NCBI RefSeq assembly: GCF_003609835.1 | Contig: NZ_AP017898.1 | Location: 1,364,001 to 1,428,000 of the forward strand | DNA length: 64,000 nt | Reading direction: 5' to 3' | Source: Sphingopyxis sp. FD7 | GTDB lineage: Bacteria > Pseudomonadota > Alphaproteobacteria > Sphingomonadales > Sphingomonadaceae | Part shown: positions 1 through 9,336 of the stretch, in pieces | Layout of the letters: every line of letters begins with the position of its first letter | Numbering within the stretch: the stretch's first letter is position 1 | Made by a program: the position numbers and the translations under genes | The notes under the pieces: generated by a model | Seen by the model: only the letters and a program-made list of their open reading frames with translations | The model's database searches: none | What the model was told of the DNA's origin: nothing

Positions 1-392
1 TCGATCGCCTGCGAAAAGGGCTTGCCTTCGGCAATCCCCTGCGTGTCGATCTGGACGAGCCGGTTGGTTTCGCTGCGGATCGTCGTGCGGCCGTGGCCCG
101 CGCCGGGACAGGTATAATGAACCGTCACCGCGTCGGGCGTGTCCTCGATGACATAGCGCGAGCAGGTGCCGCGCGGATGGTAGATCTGGATCATCCGGCG
201 CGCATCGCCGAGGCACATCGTCTGCACCACGCCGTTCGAGCCGCGCTCGCGCAGCTGCCAGCTCCCTTTTTCGAGGCGGTCGAGCATCGCCAGCGACGGC
301 GCCTGCGCCGGAACGGCGCCCGCGCCCGCAAGACCGAGCGCCATCAACGCGATTCGTGCCAGGGGAGAGAAGATCGCCATTCGTTGGTCCAT
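1..392 (-). CDS. Secreted DUF3617-like protein (3' end cut by window edge)
   Basis: Reading leftward from ATG at 392 (or an in-frame ATG at 380) the frame stays open to the window edge, so the C-terminus is missing. The N-terminus has a hydrophobic signal peptide ending near VPAQA, so export is likely. The body has the small beta-rich pattern of DUF3617-type proteins: an early 'LEKGSWQLRERGS' strand, then spaced cysteines (QTMC, GTCSR, YTCPG). Neither start has a convincing ribosome binding site. Family assignment rests on overall pattern only; the function of DUF3617 proteins is unknown. Confidence 0.6.
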   Translation of the reverse strand, partial: MDQRMAIFSPLARIALMALGLAGAGAVPAQAPSLAMLDRLEKGSWQLRERGSNGVVQTMCLGDARRMIQIYHPRGTCSRYVIEDTPDAVTVHYTCPGAGHGRTTIRSETNRLVQIDTQGIAEGKPFSQAI

Positions 393-513
393 GGGCTGCG
401 TGAGCGACGGATTGCGACCCTGCTCGATCCCAAGCTAGCAACGCGCTCGCGCCATTTCAACCGCTTGCCGCCGAAACACCCCCGTTCACCGCGCGGCGTG
501 GCGTCGGTTATCC

Positions 514-1437
514 TCAATCGGCGCGATCGTGCCCGGCGATCTCGGCGAGCGGAATGGGAAAGAAGCGCGAACAAAAGGCGCAATCGACGACGATCTCGCC
601 CTTGTCGTCGGCCATCTCCGCGCGCTCGGCCAGCGGGAATTGCGCCAGCACGCCCGCGAAATAATCGGTGCTGCACCGACAGCCGCGCGCCACCGCAGCG
701 CCGGGTTCGACGCGCACCTCATCCTCGTGAAACAGCCGCCATGCCAGCGTTTCGAGCGAGGTTGCGGGATCGGTGAGTTCCTCGGCATTGAGCGTCGCGG
801 CGATCGTCCTGGCGTGGTCCCATTCGGGATGGTCGTGCCGGACGTGCAGCCGGTCGCGCCCCACCTCGCCTTCGGGCAGATGCTGGAGCAGCAGCCCGCC
901 CGCGACGCAGCCGGCCTCGGCATCGTGGCGCGCGGCAAGGCTGATCAGGCTGGGGATCTGTTCGGATTGCTCGAAATAATGTTCGGCGGCATCGCCAATC
1001 GACGATCCTTCGAGCGGAACGATGCCCTGATAGCGCTCGCCCGTCGCCGCCTGGTCAAAAGTGATGGCAAGGAAGCCTTCGCCGAACAGCGCGAACAGCG
1101 TGGGGTCGGACCCGATTTCGGCCAGCCGGTCGGCATCGAACTTCAGATAGCCGCGCAGCTCGCCCGCCTTGTAATCGCACACGAGCAGCTCGACGGGCCC
1201 GCCGCCGGTCTGCGCCTGCAAGGTCAGCTGGCTCCCCTCGGTCTTGAGCGTCGAGCCGAGCAGCACGGTCAGCACCAGCGCCTCGGCGAGCAGCTTTTCG
1301 GCGACCGGCGGATAGCTGTGCGCCGACATGATGGTGTTCAGCACCGGCCCCAGCCGCACGAGGCGTCCGCGCACATGACGCGCCGCGATGGTGAAGAGCA
1401 GCGGCTGGTCGAACCAGGTTTCGATCGTTTCACTCAC
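514..1437 (-). CDS. hslO: Hsp33 redox-regulated molecular chaperone
   Basis: Cytosolic holdase chaperone activated by oxidation. At 307 aa it has the normal family length. The N-terminal domain carries the conserved AEALVLTVLLGSTLK stretch. The C-terminal zinc/redox switch is complete: C253-x-C255 (GCRCS) and C286-x2-C289 (CAFC). It is the last gene of an argD-argF-hslO run on the minus strand and starts 10 nt after argF ends, so it is probably co-transcribed with arginine biosynthesis. This gene order is common in sphingomonads (recalled, not checked here). Confidence 0.95.
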   Translation of the reverse strand: MSETIETWFDQPLLFTIAARHVRGRLVRLGPVLNTIMSAHSYPPVAEKLLAEALVLTVLLGSTLKTEGSQLTLQAQTGGGPVELLVCDYKAGELRGYLKFDADRLAEIGSDPTLFALFGEGFLAITFDQAATGERYQGIVPLEGSSIGDAAEHYFEQSEQIPSLISLAARHDAEAGCVAGGLLLQHLPEGEVGRDRLHVRHDHPEWDHARTIAATLNAEELTDPATSLETLAWRLFHEDEVRVEPGAAVARGCRCSTDYFAGVLAQFPLAERAEMADDKGEIVVDCAFCSRFFPIPLAEIAGHDRAD

Positions 1438-1447
1438 GCTTTTCGCC

Positions 1448-2371
1448 TTACAGCTTTCCCAGCGCCCACAGCAGGATCGACTTTTGCGCGTGGACGCGGT
1501 TTTCGGCTTCGTCCCACACGCGCGACTGCGCGCCGTCGATCACCGCATCGACCACCTCTTCGCCCCGATGCGCGGGCAGGCAGTGGAGAAAGACCGCATC
1601 ATCCTTCGCCCCCGCCATCAGCCGCTCGTCGACCTGAAAAGGGGCCATCGCCGCGACCTTGTTGTGCGCATGGTCCTGCCCCATCGAAACCCAGGTATCG
1701 GTGACGACCAGATCGGCGCCCGCGACGGCCTCGCGCGCATCGCGGACGATGTCGATGCGAACGCCCTTCGCGCGCGCCGCCTCGACGAAGCCTGCGTCGG
1801 GTTCATAGCCCTGCGGCACGCCCGCGCGCACGTTGAAGGCGAACAATCCCGCCGCCTCGATCAGCGAGGCGAGGACATTATTGCCGTCGCCGAGCCACGC
1901 AAGCTCCAGCCCCGGCAGCGCCTTGCCGCTCTCGACGATCGTCAGCAAGTCGGCGACGATCTGGCACGGGTGCGACAGATCGGTCAGGCCGTTGATGACG
2001 GGGACGCTCGCATATTCGGCCAGTTCCTCGGCCTTGGCGTGATCGTCGGTGCGGATCATGATTGCATCGGCATAGCGCGACAGCACGCGCGCCGTGTCGG
2101 CAATCGTCTCGCCGCGGCCGAGCTGCGTCGTGCCCGCGTCGAGGATCATCGGCACGCCGCCCAACTGGCGGATCGCGATGTCGAACGAGGCGCGCGTGCG
2201 CGTCGAGTTCTTCTCGAACACCATTGCCAGCACATGATCGGCCAGCGGCCTGTCGGCGTCGGGCCGCGCCTTGGGCCAGCCCGCGCGCGCCGCCTTGCGG
2301 TCGATCGCGTCGGCGATCATCGCGGCGACGGCATCGCCGCCGGCGTCGGCGAGATTCAGGAAATGCCGCAT
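1448..2371 (-). CDS. argF: Ornithine carbamoyltransferase
   Basis: Forms citrulline from ornithine and carbamoyl phosphate in arginine biosynthesis. The 307-aa protein shows the carbamoyl-phosphate motif STRTR (residues 56-60), the HPCQ motif and the ornithine-binding HCLPAHRG motif near the C-terminus. The start at 2371 was chosen because a strong GGGGAGGTAAC ribosome binding site sits directly before this ATG. The frame is open for about 100 further codons upstream, but that part translates an intergenic repeat. It lies between argD and hslO. Confidence 0.97.
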   Translation of the reverse strand: MRHFLNLADAGGDAVAAMIADAIDRKAARAGWPKARPDADRPLADHVLAMVFEKNSTRTRASFDIAIRQLGGVPMILDAGTTQLGRGETIADTARVLSRYADAIMIRTDDHAKAEELAEYASVPVINGLTDLSHPCQIVADLLTIVESGKALPGLELAWLGDGNNVLASLIEAAGLFAFNVRAGVPQGYEPDAGFVEAARAKGVRIDIVRDAREAVAGADLVVTDTWVSMGQDHAHNKVAAMAPFQVDERLMAGAKDDAVFLHCLPAHRGEEVVDAVIDGAQSRVWDEAENRVHAQKSILLWALGKL

Positions 2372-2381
2372 GTTACCTCCC

Positions 2382-2509
2382 CGTTCGCATCGAGCGAAGT
2401 CGAGATGCCGTGAGTTCGCGCGCTGCCGTTGGGTGTCTCGACTTCGGCCATTGGGCCGAAGTTCATCCTGAGCGCCTGCAAGGCAGTCGAAGGGCTCGAC
2501 ACGAACGGA
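2382..2509. repeat. Palindromic extragenic repeat, family D copy 1
   Basis: A 128-bp element whose ends are inverted copies of a CGTTCG...TCGAGCGAAGTCGAG unit. It fills the argD-argF gap. A near-identical copy lies at 8892-9019, and a diverged relative at 36317-36400. Confidence 0.8.
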
Positions 2510-2519
2510 GCAATGACAA

Positions 2520-3707
2520 TCATGCTTCGGGCGGCGTGTAGCTCGCCGCGCCCGCCGACAGTTTCTCGACAAACTCGTCGATGTGCGACTGTTCGATGTT
2601 GAGCGGCGGCAGCACGCGCACGACATTGTCGCCCGCCGCAACGGTGAGCAGCCCGTGATTGTCGCGCAGATGCGCAACGAAAGCGCGGCTGTCCGAGCGC
2701 ATCTTGACGCCGAGCATCAGCCCCATGCCGCGCACGCTTTCAAACAGCTGGTCGTGGTTCGGGATCAGCTGTTCGAGCGCGCCGCGCAGCCGCTCGCCGG
2801 TTGCCTTGACCGACTCGAGAAAGCCGTCCTCCAGAATCACGTCGAACACCGCCTGCCCCGCCGCCATCGCCAGCGGATTGCCGCCATAGGTCGATCCGTG
2901 GGTGCCGATCACCATCCCCCGCGCCGCCTTTTCGGTCGCAAGGCACGCGCCCAGCGGGAAGCCGCCGCCGATGCCCTTGGCGGTCGCCATGATGTCGGGC
3001 GCGATCCCGTACTGCTCATAGGCGTAAAGCGTGCCGGTGCGCGCGACGCCGCACTGAACTTCGTCGAAGATCAGCATCAGGTCGCGTTCGTTGCAGATGT
3101 CGCGCAGCCCCTGGAGGAAGGGTTGCGACGCCGGGCGGATACCGCCCTCGCCCTGCACCGGCTCGATCAGGAAACCCGCCGTATGGTCATCGACCAGGTC
3201 GAGCGCGGCGTTGAGGTCGTCGAACGGCGCGTAAGCGAAACCGGGCAGCAGCGGGTCGAACCCCTTGCGCAGCTTTTCCTGATTGGTCGCCGAAATCGTG
3301 CCGAGCGTGCGGCCGTGGAAGGCGTTGTTGAAGGTGATGAGATTATGCTTTTCGGCGTTGCCCGCGCTCGAATGATAAGCGCGCGCGGTCTTGATCGCGC
3401 ATTCGACCGCTTCGGCGCCCGAGTTGGTGAAAAAGACGGTGTCGGCGAAGGTGTTGTCGACAAGGCGCTGGGCAAAGGCTTCGCCCTGCGGGCTGCCATA
3501 GAGGTTCGACACGTGCATCAGCGTCGCCGCCTGCTCCTGAATCGCCCTGGTCAGATGCGGATGGCCGTGGCCGAGCAGATTGACCGCGATGCCGCTCGCG
3601 AAATCCAGATAACGCTCGCCGCGCTCGCCGATCAGATAGGCGCCTTCGCCGCGCACCGGACGCACAGCGCACCGGGGATAAACGGGCATCAGCGGCGTGA
3701 TCGACAT
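2520..3707 (-). CDS. argD: Acetylornithine aminotransferase
   Basis: PLP-dependent class III aminotransferase that makes N-acetylornithine in arginine biosynthesis. It has the cofactor-binding [14 protein letters not shown] segment, the [13 protein letters not shown] motif, and the PLP-lysine region [14 protein letters not shown] around residue 245. Length is about 395 aa, normal for the family. A GTG at 3716 is possible, but the GGAAAGG ribosome binding site is placed 8 nt from the ATG at 3707, which is preferred. It is the first gene of argD-argF-hslO. Confidence 0.95.
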   Translation of the reverse strand: MSITPLMPVYPRCAVRPVRGEGAYLIGERGERYLDFASGIAVNLLGHGHPHLTRAIQEQAATLMHVSNLYGSPQGEAFAQRLVDNTFADTVFFTNSGAEAVECAIKTARAYHSSAGNAEKHNLITFNNAFHGRTLGTISATNQEKLRKGFDPLLPGFAYAPFDDLNAALDLVDDHTAGFLIEPVQGEGGIRPASQPFLQGLRDICNERDLMLIFDEVQCGVARTGTLYAYEQYGIAPDIMATAKGIGGGFPLGACLATEKAARGMVIGTHGSTYGGNPLAMAAGQAVFDVILEDGFLESVKATGERLRGALEQLIPNHDQLFESVRGMGLMLGVKMRSDSRAFVAHLRDNHGLLTVAAGDNVVRVLPPLNIEQSHIDEFVEKLSAGAASYTPPEA

Positions 3708-3955
3708 GGCAGGCACCTTTCCGTCAAAAGTAAAAAGGCGACCCCGTTCGGGCCGCCCTTGGTCGGACCGCCCCTATACTGCCGGTGCCGGAGGCGCGTC
3801 AACACGGGGGGCGTTCTCGCTCCTCCCTGTCACGCAGCGATGGGGAGGTGGCAGCGCGAAGCGCTGACGGAGGGGCTTTGGCGCTACCGTCGCGGCCCCT
3901 CCACCACCGCCTGCGGCGGCGGTCCCTCTCCCCATGGCTTCGCCACAGGGAGGAT
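3708..3955. repeat. Intergenic region with palindromic repeat, family F copy 1 (3821-3954)
   Basis: From 3821 to 3954 a TCCTCCCTGT...GGGGAGG arm is answered by an inverted CCTCTCCCCATGG...ACAGGGAGGA arm, with a second inner palindrome (GGAGGGGC / GCCCCTCC). A related element lies at 40188-40320. The first ~110 bp (3708-3820) hold the argD promoter region; no gene is seen. Confidence 0.7.
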
Positions 3956-4945
3956 TTATTGCAGCGCTTTCAAGGCTTCCATCGTCAGTGCGAGCGAATG
4001 TTTGCGCGCCGCATGGTCGTAGATCGACGACGCGATAATCACCTCATCGACGCCGGTGCGCGCGACGAAGCCCTTAAGGCCCGCCGCGATGTCGTCGACC
4101 GTCCCGATCGCCGAGCATTGCAGCACATGATCGAGGATCGCGCGTGCGTTCGGCGGCAGGCCGTCCTTGTAACCCGCAAGCGGCGGCCGCATCCGGCCGG
4201 GATTGCCGGTGCGCAGCGCGACGAAGGCCTGTTGCTGCGAACTGGCCAGCAATTCGGCCTCCTCGCGGGTATCGGCCGCGAAAGCGTTGAACGCCGCCGC
4301 GGCATAGGGCTCGGCAAGCTGCGCCGACGGCTTGAACTGGCGGCGATAAATGTCGAGCGCCTCATCGAGCGCATCGGGCGCGAAATGGCTGGCGAAGGCA
4401 TAGGGCAGGCCAAGCATCGCCGCGAGCTGCGCGCCGAACGTGCTCGACCCCAATATCCACAGCGGGACATGCGTGCCCGCCCCCGGCACCGCGGTGATGC
4501 CGAGCTGTTCGTCGCCGGCCAGAAACGCCTGAAGCTCCAGCACATCCTGCGGAAACTGCCGCTCGTCGCCGGCAAGAGTGCGGCGCAGCGCGCGCGCGAC
4601 GCGCTGGTCCGACCCCGGCGCGCGCCCCAGGCCCAGGTCGATGCGGCCCGGAAACAGCGCCTCGAGCGTGCCGAACTGCTCGGCGATCACCATCGGCGCA
4701 TGGTTGGGCAGCATGATGCCGCCCGCGCCGATGCGAATTTTCGACGTCGCCTGCCCGATATGCGCGAGCACCACTGCGGTCGCGGCGCTCGCAATCCCCG
4801 TCATGCCGTGATGCTCGGCGACCCAATAGCGGTGATAGCCGAGCGTCTCGGCATGGCGGGCGAGCTCGGCGGCGTTGGCGAGCGACCGGGCGATCGTGCC
4901 GGTATCGGTCACAGGCACGAGGTCGAGAAAAGAGAGTTTCGGCAT
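3956..4945 (-). CDS. Luciferase-like (LLM class) flavin-dependent oxidoreductase
   Basis: A 329-aa single-domain protein of the bacterial luciferase-like superfamily, closest by pattern to the MsnO8 group. It shows the typical beginning ([14 protein letters not shown]), the WVAEHHGM motif, the [34 protein letters not shown] core (read in parts) and APGSDQ. It probably uses reduced flavin to oxidise a small substrate, which cannot be predicted. It stands alone, flanked on both sides by palindromic repeats. Confidence 0.85.
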   Translation of the reverse strand: MPKLSFLDLVPVTDTGTIARSLANAAELARHAETLGYHRYWVAEHHGMTGIASAATAVVLAHIGQATSKIRIGAGGIMLPNHAPMVIAEQFGTLEALFPGRIDLGLGRAPGSDQRVARALRRTLAGDERQFPQDVLELQAFLAGDEQLGITAVPGAGTHVPLWILGSSTFGAQLAAMLGLPYAFASHFAPDALDEALDIYRRQFKPSAQLAEPYAAAAFNAFAADTREEAELLASSQQQAFVALRTGNPGRMRPPLAGYKDGLPPNARAILDHVLQCSAIGTVDDIAAGLKGFVARTGVDEVIIASSIYDHAARKHSLALTMEALKALQ

Positions 4946-5001
4946 GAAACCGATATGCGGCTGGCAGTCTCCGCATTCAAGCCACCCCGACCCGATGGAT
5001 C

Positions 5002-5095
5002 GTCATTGCGAGCGGAGCGAAGCAATCTCCAGCGATCGGCCCGGCGCAAGGCCGATCGCTGGAGATTGCCGCGTCGCTTCCCTCCTCGCAATGAC
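5002..5095. repeat. Palindromic extragenic repeat, family A copy 1
   Basis: Begins GTCATTGCGAG...AGCAATCTCCAGC and ends with the inverted version GCTGGAGATTGC...CGCAATGAC. It could fold into one long stem. Other copies: 17293-17395, 20187-20277, 31690-31781. Confidence 0.85.
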
Positions 5096-5097
5096 AG

Positions 5098-5550
5098 TCA
5101 GGCTCGTTCGTCCTTCGGCGAGTCCATCAGCACATAGGTGGTGATCGAATGCACCTGCGGCAGCACGCCCAGCACCTCGGTATGGAAATGCTTGTAGCTT
5201 GCGAGATCCGCGGTCTCGACGCGCAGCAGATACTCGATCGTGCCCGTGACATTGTGGCATTCGCGCACTTCGGGCGCCTCGGCCATCGCCGCCTCGAAAT
5301 CGGCCTGCGATTTCTTGGTGTGCGACGACAGGCCCACGGTGACATAGGCGAGGAAGGTCAGGCCGAGCTTGGCCGGGTCGATCACCGCGCGATAGCCCTT
5401 GATCACCCCGCTGCGTTCGAGTTCCTGCACCCGGCGCAGGCAGGCCGAGGGGGAAAGGCCGACACGATCGGCAAGCTCGAGGTTCGAGATTCGCCCGTTG
5501 CGCGAGAGTTCGTGCAATATCTTGCGGCCAATGGCGTCCGTTCTGGTCAT
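5098..5550 (-). CDS. Lrp/AsnC family transcriptional regulator
   Basis: A 150-aa feast/famine regulator. It has an N-terminal winged helix (DAIGRKILHELSRNGR, then ELADRVGLSPSACLRRVQELE) and a C-terminal RAM ligand-binding domain (VRECHNVTGTIEYLLRVE). ATG at 5550 is chosen over a GTG at 5559. It is divergent from a LysE-type exporter with a 73-bp shared promoter region. That arrangement usually means that the regulator senses an amino acid and switches on its export; the specific amino acid is not evident. Confidence 0.92.
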   Translation of the reverse strand: MTRTDAIGRKILHELSRNGRISNLELADRVGLSPSACLRRVQELERSGVIKGYRAVIDPAKLGLTFLAYVTVGLSSHTKKSQADFEAAMAEAPEVRECHNVTGTIEYLLRVETADLASYKHFHTEVLGVLPQVHSITTYVLMDSPKDERA

Positions 5551-5623
5551 GGATTGCACAATCTAACCGAATGCGCCCCATCTTTGCAATCCGTCGCTTA
5601 TCGAAACCCATTATATTGCGTCC

Positions 5624-6214
5624 ATGAACCAGACCACCCTCGCCGCACTCTCCGCCTTCGCGCTCGTTTCGTCGATCACGCCGGGGCCGAACAACATGAT
5701 GCTGATGGCGTCCGGCGCCAATTTCGGGCTGCGCCGCACCGTGCCGCATGCGCTCGGCGTGGGGATTGGGTTCACGGTGATGATCGTGCTGGTCGGCGTC
5801 GGGCTGATGGGGCTGTTCGACCTGTTCCCGGTGCTGAACCTCGTGCTCAAGGTGGTGAGCGTCGCCTATCTGCTCTGGCTCGCGTGGAAGATCGCCCATG
5901 CCGCCGCCCCCGCCGCCGACGGAGGCATGCGCGGCAAACCGATGAGCTTTTTCCAGGCGGTGCTGTTCCAGTGGGTGAATCCGAAAGCCTGGTCGATGGC
6001 GCTGACCGCGATCGCACTCTACGCCCCCGACCGCAATCTGGGCGCGGTGCTGCTCGTCGCGGCGATCTTCGGGATCATCAACCTTCCCTCGACCAGCCTG
6101 TGGGCGGTGATGGGCGTGTCGCTGCGCGGCTGGTTGTCGAGCCCGGCGCGCCTCAGGGCCTTCAACTGGACGATGGCGGCGCTGCTCGTGGGGTCGCTCG
6201 CGCTGCTCATCTGA
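5624..6214 (+). CDS. LysE/RhtB family amino-acid exporter
   Basis: A 196-aa inner-membrane protein of about six helices. It begins with the family motif SSITPGPNNMMLMASGANFGLRR and carries FFQAVLFQWVNPKAW in the middle, both typical of RhtB/LysE translocators. It probably exports an amino acid or homoserine-like metabolite. The promoter faces the adjacent Lrp/AsnC regulator, which is the likely controller. Confidence 0.92.
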   Translation: MNQTTLAALSAFALVSSITPGPNNMMLMASGANFGLRRTVPHALGVGIGFTVMIVLVGVGLMGLFDLFPVLNLVLKVVSVAYLLWLAWKIAHAAAPAADGGMRGKPMSFFQAVLFQWVNPKAWSMALTAIALYAPDRNLGAVLLVAAIFGIINLPSTSLWAVMGVSLRGWLSSPARLRAFNWTMAALLVGSLALLI

Positions 6215-6277
6215 TTGCAAGGTTGCTGCTTGCAACCTAAAGACGGCGCTCCCCCTTCCTGACCGGAGAAGAGAGCC

Positions 6278-7294
6278 ATGCAAAGCCGCCGCCTTGGCAA
6301 GAGCGCCATCCATGTATCCGACATCTGCATGGGGACGATGACCTTCGGCAGTCAGACCGACGAGGCTGAAGCGCATCGCATCCTCGACCGCTGCTTCGAC
6401 GAGGGAATCAATTTCTATGACACCGCCGAGGGTTATCCGGTTCCGCCCGATGTCCAATGGGTCGGCCGCACCGAGGAGATCGTCGGGCGCTGGCTGAAGA
6501 CCAAGGCGCGCGACGCGATCATCCTTGCGACCAAGGTGTCGGGACCGAGCCATGTCTGGTTCAGGTCTCCGTGCCGCGGCGGGATGACCGCGCTCGACCG
6601 CAGGAACATCTTTCAGGCGATCGACGACAGCCTGACGCGGCTCCAGACCGACTATGTCGATCTCTACCAGACGCACTGGCCCGACCATGATGCGCCCTAT
6701 GACGAGATGATGGACGCGCTCGACGACCTCGTCCAAATGGGCAAGGTGCGCATCCTCGGCTGCTCGAACGAGACGAGCTGGGGGCTGATGAAATCGCTCG
6801 CGGCGTCGGAGCGGCTGGGCGTCGCGCGCTACCACACGATCCAGAATAATTTCAGCCTCAACAACCGCCGCTTCGAGGATGAGCTGGCGCAGGTGTGCCG
6901 ACAGGAAGGCGTCAGCCTGATCCCCTATTCGCCGCTGGCGGGCGGCGTACTGTCGGGCAAATATCAGGGCGGCGCGACCCCGGAAGGCGCGCGCTTTTCG
7001 CGCTATCTTCAGATGGAAGGGCGGCAGGCGGCGATGGGTCGCCGCTTCGTCAACGAAAAGACGCTCGCCGCGACCGAACGCTATCTGGCGATCGCGGCGG
7101 ACGCCGGGCTGCATCCGGTGACGATGGCGACCGCCTGGTCGAAACAGCATGACTTTGTCGCATCGACGATCGTTGGTGTAAGCGCCTATGACCAGCTCCA
7201 GCCGATCCTCGATGCAAAGGAGCTGGTGCTGGAGGGCGACGTGATGAAGGCGCTGCACAAGGTCAGCAAGGACATCCTCTATCCGATGGGGTAA
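6278..7294 (+). CDS. Aldo/keto reductase (Tas-like)
   Basis: NADPH-dependent oxidoreductase of 338 aa with a TIM-barrel fold. Visible catalytic elements are D and Y in FYDTAEGY, K in ATKVSG, and H in YQTHWPD. The loop VPPDVQWVGRTEEIVGRWL resembles the Tas subgroup. The ATG at 6278 follows a GGAGAAGAGAG ribosome binding site. It is probably a single gene; the 60-bp gap after the LysE gene may hold its promoter. The substrate is unknown. Confidence 0.9.
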   Translation: MQSRRLGKSAIHVSDICMGTMTFGSQTDEAEAHRILDRCFDEGINFYDTAEGYPVPPDVQWVGRTEEIVGRWLKTKARDAIILATKVSGPSHVWFRSPCRGGMTALDRRNIFQAIDDSLTRLQTDYVDLYQTHWPDHDAPYDEMMDALDDLVQMGKVRILGCSNETSWGLMKSLAASERLGVARYHTIQNNFSLNNRRFEDELAQVCRQEGVSLIPYSPLAGGVLSGKYQGGATPEGARFSRYLQMEGRQAAMGRRFVNEKTLAATERYLAIAADAGLHPVTMATAWSKQHDFVASTIVGVSAYDQLQPILDAKELVLEGDVMKALHKVSKDILYPMG

Positions 7295-7356
7295 GCGCCT
7301 TGCACCGCGGCGCGGCGGCGTTATCCTGCCGCAACTGAATCCAAGGAGAAACCCCA

Positions 7357-7824
7357 ATGGCCCCCGTCCGCCGCATCCTCTTCACCCTCGCCGCATCCGC
7401 TGCGATCATCGGCACCGCGCACGCCGCGAACCCGGTGATGTTCCGCGACGCGGGTTGCGGCTGCTGCCTCAAATGGCTGGAGCAGGTGAAGGCGTCGTTC
7501 GGGCGCAAGGTCACCGTCGTCAACTCGGCCGACATGGCGGCAGTCAAGGACAAGCAGGGCGTGCCGCAGGCGCTGCGCAGCTGCCACACCGTGCTCGTCG
7601 GCGGCTATGTGATCGAGGGGCATGTGCCTGCGAAAGACATCGCCCGCCTGCTCCGCGAAAAGCCGAAAGGCGTAAAGGGCCTCGCGGTCGGCGGAATGCC
7701 GATCGGCTCGCCCGGCATGGAGCATGGCGACCACCGCGAAGCCTATAAGGTGATGACCTTTGGCCCCGGCGGCCAGCGCGTTTACGCGAGCTATGCCGCG
7801 AGCGGCGGCGCGCACGCGCACTGA
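7357..7824 (+). CDS. DUF411 periplasmic metal-binding protein
   Basis: A 155-aa exported protein with a signal peptide ending AHAA. The family signature is a CGCC cluster at residues 34-37 (DAGCGCCLKWLEQ), followed by QALRSCHTVLVGGYVIEGHVP (read in parts). The C-terminus is His/Met containing. DUF411 members are often found near copper-handling genes, so a role in copper binding or delivery is likely but not shown by the neighbours here. A clear AAGGAGAA ribosome binding site precedes the start. Confidence 0.88.
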   Translation: MAPVRRILFTLAASAAIIGTAHAANPVMFRDAGCGCCLKWLEQVKASFGRKVTVVNSADMAAVKDKQGVPQALRSCHTVLVGGYVIEGHVPAKDIARLLREKPKGVKGLAVGGMPIGSPGMEHGDHREAYKVMTFGPGGQRVYASYAASGGAHAH

Positions 7825-7834
7825 CACCATTTCC

Positions 7835-7869
7835 CGTCATCCCGGCGAAGGCCGGGATGACGATTTTAT
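7835..7869 (+). terminator. Hairpin terminator made from a half-size family B repeat
   Basis: Perfect 12-bp stem CGTCATCCCGGC / GCCGGGATGACG with a GAAG loop, then ATTTTATT. It lies 10 nt after the DUF411 stop and between convergent genes, so it probably stops transcription on both strands. The stem is identical to one half of the family B repeats. Confidence 0.75.
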
Positions 7870-7884
7870 TCGTCCTATGCCGCG

Positions 7885-8751
7885 TTACAAACTCGCCCCG
7901 AACAGCGCGAGCTGGCGGCTCCATGCCTTTTCGGCCGCCGCTTCGTCATAGACGCGGCCGTCGGGCGGGCACCAGCCGTGCTGCGCCGGATAGACTTCGA
8001 CCTCGTGCCACTCCGATCGCGGTTCGAGCACCGATTTCAGCAGAACCTTCTCGTTCGGATTTTCCTTGTCGTCGTCCTCGGCAATCGCGAACAGATAGCC
8101 GGCCCTGGTGCCGGGGATCAGCAAGTGCGGGCTGTCGGGCTTGTCGGTGCCCACGCCGCCGCCGTGAAAGCTCGCCGCCGCGCGCACGCGGTCGGGCTTC
8201 AGCGCCGCGGTATAAATGACCATCGGGCCACCCATGCAATAACCGCTCGTCCCGATCCCCCGCGCCGTATCGACCTCCGCCTGCGCGTCGAGGAACGCAA
8301 CGTGCGCCGCCGCGTCGGTTTCAACCAGGGGTCGCGTCAATTGCTTCAGATAGCCGAATAATTTTTCGCGCACCGCGGCGACGCCCCAGTGATTTTCGGC
8401 ATCGACGACCGGCGCTTTCTGCCAGCGATAGAAGGGGTTGACGCACAGCACGGCATAGCCCTCGCCCGCCAGCCGCTCGGCCATCTGGCGAAAGGCGGGG
8501 CGCAGCCCGCGGATGTCGGGCCATATGATCACGCCGGGATGCTTGCCCTCGGAGGGCGCAACGAAATAGGCGTCGCAGACGCCGTCGGCGGTCGTGATCG
8601 TGACGTCGCGGCCCTTCACCGGCTTGCCCGTCATGGCGCGCGCGGGCAGCGCCGCCATCAGCGCACCCGCGCCCGCGAGCGCGGCAAAGCTGCGCCGCGC
8701 CACGGGCATTCCGGCGCGGTCGCGATCGGCTTCCATTCTTTCGGTACACAT
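7885..8751 (-). CDS. Dienelactone hydrolase family protein, Tat-exported
   Basis: Alpha/beta-hydrolase of 288 aa. The nucleophile is C172 in GTSGYCMGG, the cysteine type typical of dienelactone hydrolases; an acid (IAEDDD region) and the histidine in AQHGW complete the triad. The N-terminus has a twin-arginine signal (ARRSFAALAGAGAL), so the folded enzyme is probably exported, unlike classical cytosolic ClcD. The ATG at 8751 has an AAGGAGAG ribosome binding site 7 nt upstream. The substrate is unknown. Confidence 0.88.
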   Translation of the reverse strand: MCTERMEADRDRAGMPVARRSFAALAGAGALMAALPARAMTGKPVKGRDVTITTADGVCDAYFVAPSEGKHPGVIIWPDIRGLRPAFRQMAERLAGEGYAVLCVNPFYRWQKAPVVDAENHWGVAAVREKLFGYLKQLTRPLVETDAAAHVAFLDAQAEVDTARGIGTSGYCMGGPMVIYTAALKPDRVRAAASFHGGGVGTDKPDSPHLLIPGTRAGYLFAIAEDDDKENPNEKVLLKSVLEPRSEWHEVEVYPAQHGWCPPDGRVYDEAAAEKAWSRQLALFGASL

Positions 8752-8891
8752 GGGGGTTCTCTCCTTGGGGGCGTTTCGGAACGTTGCAGGAAACTGCGCG
8801 GCCTCATTCGCGATTCGCTTGCTCGTCCCGCGTTCGGGATCAAGTCGGGCGCGAAGCTAGAGCAGCGCGCGTTTAATCTGAGCCATCTTGC

Positions 8892-9019
8892 CGTTCGTGT
8901 CGAGCGAAGTCGAGACACCCATCGACCTTGCGCTACTCCGATGGGTGTCTCGACTTCGACCAAAGGTCGAAGTTTATCCTGAGCGCCTGCAAGGCAGTCG
9001 AAGGGCTCGACACGAACGG
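8892..9019. repeat. Palindromic extragenic repeat, family D copy 2
   Basis: Near-identical to 2382-2509, including the inner GGGTGTCTCGACTTCG segment and the end GGGCTCGACACGAACGG. Confidence 0.8.
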
Positions 9020-9116
9020 AACTGAAGCGTTGCCGATTTAACGCACGACGCTCTAAACGAGCATCGCATTGTAGAACAGCGGTTTTTCGTGATAATGCTG
9101 AACAAAGCTGCCGGAT

Positions 9117-9330
9117 ATGAGAATAGCGTCACGGTGGGGCCGCGTCGCGCGACGATGTGGCGGGCCAGCGCGCGATGAAGTCGCGCGCCGCGTGGGGCGC
9201 GATGTGAAAGCGGCGCATGGCGATGTGCATGCGTTGCTGGACGCGGGCATGACGGAGAAGACCAAGGGCGGCGTGCTGTTTTCCCTATGACGGCGCGCAT
9301 GTCGATTTCAGGCCGGGTGAGGCGGCGTAG
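9117..9330 (+). pseudogene. Frameshifted remnant of a winged-helix DNA-binding (antitoxin-like) gene
   Basis: From ATG 9117 a reading frame gives DEVARRVGRDVKAAHGDVHA then LLDAGMTEKTKGG, which resembles the C-terminal recognition helix of small HVO_A0114/Xre-like regulators. It stops at a TGA near 9289. Skipping one T in the TTTT run just before restores the family ending (LFPYDGAHVDF, then RPGEAA and a stop at 9330). The N-terminal half seen in such regulators is absent. I infer a decayed gene. The exact family is from memory. Confidence 0.5.
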
Positions 9331-9336
9331 GGGCGG

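Noticed and set aside
529..1704. Long plus-strand frame opposite hslO and argF
   Set aside because: Antisense to two genes with intact family motifs; composition is arginine-rich shadow coding and no domain is recognised.
5003..7357. 784-residue minus-strand frame across Lrp, LysE and AKR genes
   Set aside because: Runs against three well-supported genes and through a repeat; no coherent domain.
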